This document shows positions 1 through 5,098 of a stretch of 5,391 nt of DNA, in pieces. How positions within the stretch are numbered: the first letter of the stretch is position 1; each line of letters begins with the position of its first letter. The notes beneath the pieces were generated by a model. It did not search any database. It was not told where the DNA came from and saw only the letters and a list, made by a program, of their open reading frames with translations. This DNA comes from Canibacter zhuwentaonis (GTDB lineage: Bacteria; Actinomycetota; Actinomycetes; Actinomycetales; Microbacteriaceae). The DNA lies in the NCBI RefSeq assembly GCF_018531125.1, contig NZ_JAHDSY010000020.1; one strand, 5' to 3'. Position numbers and translations under genes: made by a program.

Positions 1-231
1 AATGACCGGTATGGTTGCTGTTACCGTGTGACTGTTTGCGTTGTACACCCACTGGCGAGGGCATGTGGCACGCCCAGTGGTAGTGCATACCGAGTTTACT
101 GTGGCGGCAGTGTTTACAAACCCGCCCTTTGGTAGTTGGATTGTGACGGGGATGTTACGCGCCTGGTAGCCGCTGGCTTTGATTGTTGATATTACTTGTA
201 CTTGTTCTCCTGCGGCTACTGTTGGGGTGGC
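1..231 (-). other. Domain X, Ig-like/DUF11-like module (partial)
   Basis: After the shared EVSTETT end of module A this copy does not enter the pilin module B. It reads ATPTVAAGEQVQVISTIKAS, then IPVTIQLPKGGF, two cysteines (VNSVCTTT and TCPR), then QWVYNANSHTVTATIPV. The order GEQVQV, QLP-GF, C, C, W-YN--S-TVT matches the first part of module A (GEKASIQV, QLPTGF, CTNQRQC, WNYNTQSRTLT). X is therefore probably a paralogous repeat of the same beta-sandwich fold. DUF11-like is a guess from general appearance. The domain is cut by the window edge. Confidence 0.5.
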
Positions 232-1338
232 AGTTGTTTCGGTGGATACTTCGACTGGTATTTTTTCAACCTCCAGCCGTATTGTGCTGGTGCGTGAGCT
301 TGTGATGTTTTGTTCTGTTTGGGTGATACGATCAAGTGTTTTCCATCTCCAACCTGCTGGAACAGCGCCCTTGTTAATGGTTATCACACAGGTGCTACCT
401 GCATCAACCATGTTGTTTAACACTCGATCCCATTTGCCGCCTGTTAGTTCGTTGTGTTTTAGAGTAAACATGATGTTACGCCTGTCTGATTGCTGTTGGG
501 GGTTAATGCATAAAACCTCGCCTGTTACAACAACCTGTCCTTCGGTAAGCCCCACAGGTGTAAACGCGGCTGTTAGCGTGGTTTTACGGGGAACAATCCG
601 AAACACCGCTTCTGATGGAATAGCGGTGAAGGTTTCTCGTGCATCATCAGCACGGGCATTAGTTGCAAGGTCGATGTAGCTGAAATCTAAAACCCCGTCA
701 GCGGTAGTGGTGATGGTGTGGGATGTGTTGGGTGTGCCTGTGACTGTTCCTGTTATGTTAAGTTCTTCGTCAAACAGTTGTAACGAGTCAAAGTTCTTGT
801 AGTGTTTGTTGGGGATTGGGAAACTACCAGTTAGCGTGCGTGACTGTGTGTTGTAGTTCCATTGGAAACCATCTTGTGTGCATTGCCTTTGGTTTGTGCA
901 GTCTCTTGTGAAGGGGCCTCTGGTGAGTGTTTCATTTGAGATTGTAAACCCGGCGGGTAGTTGAACCCTAAAATTAACGTCACCAGTATAATTAAACACG
1001 TCGGGTTGAATATACTGCAGCTCCTGGTACGCCGTATTGTTATACCTGAATGACACTTGGATGCTAGCTGCTTCACCGGGATAGTATTGTTGTTTGTCGG
1101 TTGTTGTTGTGGTTGTGACTAGATCCGCGATGATGGTGGTGCGGTTTACCCCGACCGGTAGTTGTGTAGTGTGCGGGGGGTTTGTTGCTGGTTTGGTTTT
1201 GCTTGTGTTGTTTGCACCAGTGTTGCCTGGTAGTAGGCTTGTGGTAGTTGTGGTGGGTTTAACAGGTTCACCACCTGCTACTTGCAGCAGCGTGTTTTGC
1301 CCGGCTGCAACACCCACCCAAACGGTTTGCCCTGTTTG
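1..1338 (-). CDS. Headless silent cassette, pilin/adhesin modules A and X (partial at left edge)
   Basis: The frame is open from 1431 down to 1 with no stop. Recognisable protein begins at 1338 with QTGQTVWVGVAAGQNT, followed by a Thr/Pro-rich stretch, a CTNQRQC cysteine pair and the sequence QWNYNTQSRTLTGSFP, and module A ends in EVSTETT at 232. It then continues into a different domain (X). It aligns throughout module A with the plus-strand copy starting at 2241 and with the signal-peptide-bearing gene starting at 5192. There is no signal peptide, ribosome binding site or plausible start: upstream lies the tail of a B module in another frame. An exported, cell-wall pilus or adhesin role is inferred from the family. 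It is most likely a silent donor cassette. The alternative is the middle of a decayed gene, but hundreds of stop-free codons argue against simple decay. Confidence 0.7.
232..1338 (-). repeat. Module A, copy 1 (inverted)
   Basis: This copy is 1107 bp, or 369 codons. It is inverted relative to the copies at 2241 and 5192. Near-identical blocks, such as the stretch encoding YIQPDV-NYTGDVNF and the end encoding RLEVEKIP-EVSTET, alternate with patches that differ in sequence and length. Examples are FPIPNKHYKNFDSLQLFDEE against FPTPTRHYKDGGEYQLFEE, and the region before GEVLCINP. Confidence 0.85.
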
Positions 1339-2203
1339 GTGCACCACCCGGGCCACCACCCGGCACAGGGTCTGGTGTTGACTGTGTGGTATCACCTCCA
1401 CCAGAGGTTTTGATTCTAACTTTGGCGGTGTTTACAATCTTCCCGGGTTTATTAATTTTGGTTGTGATTGTGAATGTAACAGTTTCACCTCCTGTGAGGG
1501 TTGTTGTGTCATCTAAGTGACCTGCTAGGGTTCGGTTTCCATCACCCGTGGATGTAACGGTTACATTAACCTCACGGCCGTCTACCTGCGCGGTAGTGGG
1601 TGCAACGTATTCTAGGCCTTCCTGTAGCTGGTCTGTGAAGCTTACTTCTGTGAATGTTTCGCCTTGTTGGAGTTCTGGTAGTGTTTGTGTGATAGTCCAG
1701 GTGACTTTGTCACCGATTTTTGTGGCGTTTGTATCGTCTAGGGTTTTAGTTGGTTTAGCGCTAACAGTGTTTTTTGGGTAGACGTGTACGTTATAGTTCC
1801 ACGCGTTGCCGTTTGGGTGGGGTACGGTAACAATAAAAGGCGCAGCCTTTTTAACCACACCAGCAGGAGCCTGGGTTTCTGTAACCAGATAAGCACCAAC
1901 AGCTAGACCATTGAATGTGGCTTCCCCGTTGTTGTCTGTTGTTCGGGTAGTTTCAGACCCCGCTGCTACCCTGTTTTTAGCAGCTTCCGGGGTTAGAGTT
2001 TTAAGCGTCATCCAGTCGGTGTTTTGTGTGAGATCAAGATTGAGTTTTTGAATCTTAAACTCTACCCCAGCAATCGCAACCCCTCGAGGGGGCGGGGTTT
2101 TCAATCTGACCTGTGCCGGGGCGGCCTGGAGGGCCTTGTTGTTTGTGTTTGTGCACAATAATCGAACCCTGCCGGCTTGTGTCAATATCACCCGGCGCGG
2201 CAA
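1268..2203 (-). pseudogene. Silent pilin backbone module B, frameshifted and startless
   Basis: This holds a CnaB-like region (GVEFKIQKLNLDL to AYLVTETQAPAGVV) and a D2-type pilin domain (KIGDKVTWTITQTLPEL to GKIVNTAKVRIKTS). The pilin motif WNYNVHVYPK is complete. Its lysine codon at 1774-1772 is the residue that sortase would cross-link, and the E-box glutamate is present. Homology starts further upstream, at 2159 (IVHKHKQQGPPGRPGTG), in a different frame. One extra C in the C-run at about 2088-2095, relative to the plus copy, breaks the frame. The first residues after 2203 in the pilin frame are therefore not native. At the 3' end the frame runs past GGAP (1337) into module A out of frame and stops at 1268. 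It has no promoter, start, signal peptide or anchor. It is best read as a silent or decayed cassette. Confidence 0.75.
1337..2159 (-). repeat. Module B, copy 1 (inverted, one-base frameshift)
   Basis: It runs from ATTGTGCAC (2159-2151) to GGTGCACCA (ending at 1337) and matches the plus copy at 3354-4163. It has one additional C near 2090. From 1858 to 1751 it is identical, base for base, to 3651-3758 of the plus copy. That block encodes the pilin motif. Confidence 0.85.
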
Positions 2204-4406
2204 ACCCCCCCCATTCCGGGTGGTGGTCCGGGTGGTTTACCAAACAGGGCAAACCGTTGCTGGGGTGGGTGTTGCAACAGGGCAAAACACCATGCTGCAA
2301 GTAGCAGGTGGTGAACCTGTTAAACCCACCACAACTACCACAAGCCCACAACCAAACAACACTGGTGCAAACAACACAAGCAAAACCAAACCAGCAGCAA
2401 ACCCCCCGCACACTACACAACTGCCGACCGGAATAAACCGCACCACCATCACAGATCTAGTCACAACCACAACAACAACCGACAAACAACAATACTACCC
2501 CGGTGAAAAAGCCAGCATCCAAGTAAGATTCAGCTACAACGATGCGGCGTATCAGCAGGTGCAGTATATTCAACCCGACGTGTCTAATTATACTGGTGAC
2601 GTTAATTTCAGGGTTCAACTACCCACCGGGTTTACAATCTCACCAGAAACACTAACCAGAGGCCCCTTCACAAGAGACTGTACAAACCAAAGGCAATGCG
2701 CACAAGATGGTTTCCAATGGAACTACAACACACAGTCACGCACGCTAACTGGTAGTTTCCCCACACCCACCCGCCACTATAAGGACGGCGGTGAGTACCA
2801 GCTTTTTGAGGAACTTAACATAACAGGAACAGTCACAGGCACACCCAACACATCCCACACGATCACCACTACCGCTAACGGGGTTTTAGATTTTATTTAC
2901 ATCGACTTTAAAACCAATTCTCGTGCTTATGATGTGCAAGAATATTTCACCGCCATTCCTTCTGACGCTACGTTTCGTGTTGTTCCCCGTAAAACCACGC
3001 TAACAGCGTCGTTCACCTCCGTAGGGAATGTGCCCAATGATGTTACCGTGGTGGTGACAGGTGAAGTACTATGCATCAACCCTGGTGGACAAGGGGACAC
3101 ACGTCCTTTCATGTTTACTCTGAAATATAATGAACGGGTAGGTAACAAGTGGCCTGATAAGGTTTTGCATAACATGGTTGAGAGTGGTAGTGACTGTGTT
3201 GTGACTGTTAGCAAGGGTATGGTTTCTGCCGGGTGGAGGTGGAAAACAGCTGACCGGATCACCCAAACAGAAAGAAACATCACCAGCCCACGCACCACCA
3301 CAATACGGCTGGAGGTTGAAAAAATACCAATCGAAGTATCCACCGAAACAACCATTGTGCACAAACATAAACAGCAAGGCCCTCCAGGTGCTCCAGGCAC
3401 AGGTCAGATTGAAAACCCCGCGCCTCGAGGGGATGCGATTGCTGGGGTAGAGTTTAAGATTCAAAAACTCAATCTTAATCTCACACAAAACACCGACTGG
3501 ATGACGCTTAAAACCCTAACCCCGGACGATGCTAAAAACAGGGTAGCAGGGCCTGAAGCTACCCAAACAACAGACCCTAATGGGGAAGCCACATTCAGTG
3601 ATCTTGATATTGGTGCTTATCTGGTTACAGAAACCCAGGCTCCCGATAATGTGGTTAAAAAGGCTGCGCCTTTTATTGTTACCGTACCCCACCCAAACGG
3701 CAACGCGTGGAACTATAACGTACACGTCTACCCAAAAAACACTGTTAGCGCTAAACCATCTAAAACCCTAGACCATACAAACGCCACAAAAATCGGTGAC
3801 AAAGTCACCTGGACTATCACACAAACACTACCAGAACTCCAACCAGGTGAAACATTCACAGAAGTAAGCTTCACAGACCAGCTTGCCGAAAAACTAGACT
3901 ACGTTGAAACTACCGCGCAGGTAGACGGCCGTGAGGTTGGTGTAACCGTTGCTGCCACAGGAAACGGAAACCGAACCCTAGCAGGTCAGTTAGATAACCC
4001 AGCAAATCTTAGGGGAGGTGAGACTGTTACATTCAAAATCACAACCAAAATTAATAAACCCGGGAAGATTGTAAACACCGCCAACGTTAGAATCAAAACC
4101 TCTAATGGAGGAGATACCACACAGCAAACCCCAGACCCAGGACAGAGTCCGGGTGGTGCACCAACCCTCATCTACGGGTATTTTGATATACAAAAATACG
4201 TTAAAGACACCATGATCGCAATATCAGGCGCAACCTTCGAACTCTACACCGGTAACGACTGCACTAATAAAGTAGATCTGAAAGAAACCCTTGTAACAGT
4301 TGATACGGGTAAACTAGTTTCACCCATTGCGGTTAAAGCCGGCACATACAGCATAAAGGAAATTAAAGCCCCAAAAGATGTTCAAGTAGTATGCTGCACA
4401 GTTTAA
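2136..4406 (+). CDS. Headless SpaA/SpaH-like pilin cassette A-B-C, no signal peptide and no LPXTG
   Basis: This is a 756-codon open frame. Residues 1-35 are antisense to the neighbouring cassette and junction sequence, so the native protein begins at residue 36 (QTGQTV, position 2241). The ATG at 2136 has no ribosome binding site and no signal peptide. Module A spans residues 36-406: a Thr/Pro-rich linker, then beta-rich adhesin-like sequence with cysteines at 182 and 188 (CTNQRQC). Module B spans 407-676: the collagen-like GPPGAPGTG, a CnaB-like region with an E-box (Y495, E499) and a pilin motif, W525 to K534, which is the predicted sortase cross-linking lysine. D2-type pilin sequence follows. 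Module C (677-756) begins another CnaB-like domain (FDIQKYV) and reaches a second E-box-like YSIKEIKAP, but stops at CCTV before any LPXTG, membrane segment or positive tail. It is probably a silent donor of a sortase-assembled pilus backbone. A truncated gene expressed from an unseen start is less likely. Confidence 0.75.
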   Translation: MLFVFVHNNRTLPACVNITRRGKPPPFRVVVRVVYQTGQTVAGVGVATGQNTMLQVAGGEPVKPTTTTTSPQPNNTGANNTSKTKPAANPPHTTQLPTGINRTTITDLVTTTTTTDKQQYYPGEKASIQVRFSYNDAAYQQVQYIQPDVSNYTGDVNFRVQLPTGFTISPETLTRGPFTRDCTNQRQCAQDGFQWNYNTQSRTLTGSFPTPTRHYKDGGEYQLFEELNITGTVTGTPNTSHTITTTANGVLDFIYIDFKTNSRAYDVQEYFTAIPSDATFRVVPRKTTLTASFTSVGNVPNDVTVVVTGEVLCINPGGQGDTRPFMFTLKYNERVGNKWPDKVLHNMVESGSDCVVTVSKGMVSAGWRWKTADRITQTERNITSPRTTTIRLEVEKIPIEVSTETTIVHKHKQQGPPGAPGTGQIENPAPRGDAIAGVEFKIQKLNLNLTQNTDWMTLKTLTPDDAKNRVAGPEATQTTDPNGEATFSDLDIGAYLVTETQAPDNVVKKAAPFIVTVPHPNGNAWNYNVHVYPKNTVSAKPSKTLDHTNATKIGDKVTWTITQTLPELQPGETFTEVSFTDQLAEKLDYVETTAQVDGREVGVTVAATGNGNRTLAGQLDNPANLRGGETVTFKITTKINKPGKIVNTANVRIKTSNGGDTTQQTPDPGQSPGGAPTLIYGYFDIQKYVKDTMIAISGATFELYTGNDCTNKVDLKETLVTVDTGKLVSPIAVKAGTYSIKEIKAPKDVQVVCCTV
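2160..2242. other. Head-to-head junction between inverted cassettes
   Basis: Here minus-strand and plus-strand cassettes meet back to back. Positions 2216-2242 (CCGGGTGGTGGTCCGGGTGG and following) are the tail of a B module in plus orientation, followed at once by module A. Positions 2204-2160 read on the minus strand as FAAPGDIDTSRQGSI, leading into the IVHKHKQQ start of module B. This is a lead-in not seen elsewhere in the window. Between them lies a C8 tract (2205-2212). Confidence 0.6.
2205..2212. repeat. C8 homopolymer tract (G8 on minus strand)
   Basis: Eight consecutive C bases lie at the turning point of the inverted array. On the minus strand the G8 lies in frame just upstream of FAAPGDIDTSRQGS and the linker of module B. 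Tracts of this length can slip in replication. Whether this one controls any reading frame is unknown, because no start is visible upstream of it. Confidence 0.6.
2241..3353 (+). repeat. Module A, copy 2
   Basis: This copy is 1113 bp, or 371 codons, and sits inside the long plus-strand frame. It is a direct repeat of 5192-5391 and an inverted repeat of 1338-232. All copies begin at the same CAAACAGGGCAAACCGTT sequence. This one is followed by module B, whereas copy 1 is followed by domain X. Confidence 0.85.
3354..4163 (+). repeat. Module B, copy 2, linker plus CnaB-like and D2-type pilin domain
   Basis: This copy is 810 bp, in frame with modules A and C. It starts ATTGTGCACAAACA and ends GGTGGTGCACCA. 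It contains the E-box and the pilin motif. Differences from the inverted copy cluster around the codons after ETQAP, around DQLAEKLDYV, and in the stretch before the end. Confidence 0.85.
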
Positions 4407-4455
4407 TCATTTCTTGAAAACTAAATTTTTAATAGTGAAGTCAAAAAGCTGCGCT

Positions 4456-4575
4456 CTACTATATTCTTTGGCTACCTTCGTAATCACTCAATCTTAAAAA
4501 CTCATTCAGCGCATCATATAACGCTTGATACTTAAATTTTCATGGCGATAACCATGCTGTAATTTTTTGTGGCAT
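4456..4575 (-). pseudogene. Short broken ORF of unknown function
   Basis: It starts at ATG 4575-4573 with AGGGG at 4588-4584, 8 nt upstream. It reads MPQKITAWLSP, hits TGA at 4542-4540, then continues in the same frame as KFKYQALYDALNEFLRLSDY and a few more residues to tandem stops at 4461-4456. I do not recognise the family. The post-stop stretch looks like an amphipathic helix and is more protein-like than chance sequence, hence a gene remnant. Alternatively it is an 11-residue leader-like peptide or chance. Confidence 0.3.
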
Positions 4576-4591
4576 AACTTTCACCCCTGCG

Positions 4592-4621
4592 TATATAAAA
4601 CAATTAACGTCCGCTGGTCAA
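4592..4621 (-). promoter_or_regulatory. Candidate sigma70-type promoter reading left
   Basis: On the minus strand TTGACC (4621-4616) is separated by 18 bases from TATATA (4597-4592). A Shine-Dalgarno-like AGGGG and an ATG follow in order. The order and spacing are good for a housekeeping promoter. It points towards the 3' end of the plus-strand cassette, so it could also give antisense RNA across module C. Confidence 0.4.
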
Positions 4622-4624
4622 GAT

Positions 4625-4710
4625 TTAAGGCACAAGGTTAGATTAGTTGATTTCTAGACTACACAAGAAAAAGGGGAGGTGGTAGGTCGTTCCAATCCGC
4701 ACCCTTGTTA
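4625..4710 (+). repeat. Spacer repeat R1 (diverged copy with decayed terminator)
   Basis: Shared elements in order with R2 are TTAAG, CACAAGGTTA, TTTCTAG, CAAG, a G-rich run, GTTCCA and CCGCACCC. In R1 the G-rich arm no longer pairs well with CCGCACCC and there is no clean T-run, so the terminator function is probably lost. Confidence 0.5.
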
Positions 4711-4889
4711 GTTGCGTATAGGGGATGGTCTTGTTTTAGTGGGTTTATAGCGCGTACAGGCAGTGTGCGGTGGCTGTATCTAACCAGCGCTGGTGTGCTT
4801 GTAAAGGGTGTTATAGCCTGTTTGCGGCACGCAGACGGTCACGGGTAGGGTGAACGGCGTGGTTGAGTTAGTCAGCCCCTGACTGGGTG

Positions 4890-4965
4890 TTAAGAGCACA
4901 AGGTTAAGCCAATTTCTAGGTCAAGAGGGGGTGCGGGCTGTTCCAGCCCGCACCCCCTCTTTTTA
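4890..4965 (+). repeat. Spacer repeat R2 (copy with intact terminator)
   Basis: It carries the same ordered blocks as R1, about 265 bases away, ending in the perfect terminator hairpin. The pair suggests that the tail of a gene unit was duplicated, with one copy kept near the expression locus. Confidence 0.5.
4923..4964 (+). terminator. Strong intrinsic terminator
   Basis: AGAGGGGGTGCGGGCTG (4924-4940) pairs perfectly with CAGCCCGCACCCCCTCT (4944-4960) around a TTC loop. An A-T pair at 4923/4961 extends it to 18 bp, and the T-run continues to 4964. The left side lacks an A-run, so it acts on rightward transcription. It lies just upstream of the gene at 5099 and would insulate that gene from read-through out of the cassettes. 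Confidence 0.9.
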
Positions 4966-4987
4966 GGTGTAATCAAAGTTTTGAGGT

Positions 4988-5028
4988 TATACTGGTTTGA
5001 CTTTTAACAGTACGGAAGGTAGTTTAAT
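4988..5028 (+). promoter_or_regulatory. Candidate promoter of the expression-locus gene
   Basis: TTGACT (4997-5002) is a good -35 match, and TTTAAT (5023-5028) a fair -10, but the 20-base spacing is long. Alternatively TATACT (4988-4993) is a good -10 with no clear -35. A promoter must lie between the terminator and 5099 if the gene is expressed. Which hexamers are used is uncertain. Confidence 0.35.
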
Positions 5029-5045
5029 AGTGGATTTGTTTTGTT

Positions 5046-5066
5046 AAAGCTAAAGCTTGGAGCTTT
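5046..5066 (+). promoter_or_regulatory. 5' leader hairpin with duplicated left arm
   Basis: AAAGCT occurs twice in tandem (5046-5051 and 5052-5057), followed by TGG and one AGCTTT (5061-5066). Either left arm can pair with the single right arm. It lies about 20 bases upstream of the ribosome binding site. It may be only an mRNA stability element. Confidence 0.3.
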
Positions 5067-5088
5067 CACAGGTTTCAGGTGTTTATTT

Positions 5089-5093
5089 GGAGG
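5089..5093 (+). promoter_or_regulatory. Shine-Dalgarno GGAGG selecting the TTG start
   Basis: GGAGG lies five bases before TTG 5099-5101, and no ATG lies nearby in frame. Other in-frame starts (TTG 5087 overlapping the site, GTG 5108) are worse placed. Confidence 0.65.
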
Positions 5094-5098
5094 TTGTT

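Larger units (their letters stand above)
4407..4920. other. Intergenic spacer, no intact gene seen
   Basis: The sequence after the plus cassette is AT-rich to about 4625 and then closer to the window average. It holds a short broken minus-strand ORF with a promoter, the first of two related spacer repeats, and a small AGTCAG-CCC-CTGACT hairpin at 4870-4884. No frame is long enough, or similar enough to a known family, to call a gene. An LPXTG anchor and membrane segment, expected after module C, are not found here in any frame that I read. Confidence 0.5.

Noticed and set aside
179..679. Plus-strand open frame of 166 codons at the left side
   Set aside because: It is antisense to the well-matched module A copy on the minus strand. 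Its composition reflects the complement of Thr- and Gln-rich codons, and the equivalent shadow recurs antisense to the plus copy at 2927-3400.
1094..1381. Valine-rich plus-strand frame, also seen antisense at 2485-2237 and 5364-5083
   Set aside because: It is the complement of the Thr/Pro-rich linker of module A in all three copies. The repeats explain its recurrence, and no ribosome binding site supports it.
2055..2420. Minus-strand 121-codon frame across the junction
   Set aside because: Its first half is antisense to plus-strand module A. Only its end, from FAAPGDIDTS to GTGQIENPAP, is real module sequence, and this is described with the inverted B copy and the junction.
3381..3410. Collagen-like protein from the GPPGAPGTG stretch
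   Set aside because: Only three Gly-X-Y triplets are present, too few for a triple helix. It is treated as a linker at the start of module B.
4780..4920. Minus-strand stop-to-stop frame of 46 codons containing TPFTLPVTVCVPQTGYNTLY
   Set aside because: It looks somewhat protein-like but has no start or ribosome site, overlaps the R2 spacer and recognises no family. A second frame next to it is about as long, so chance is likely.
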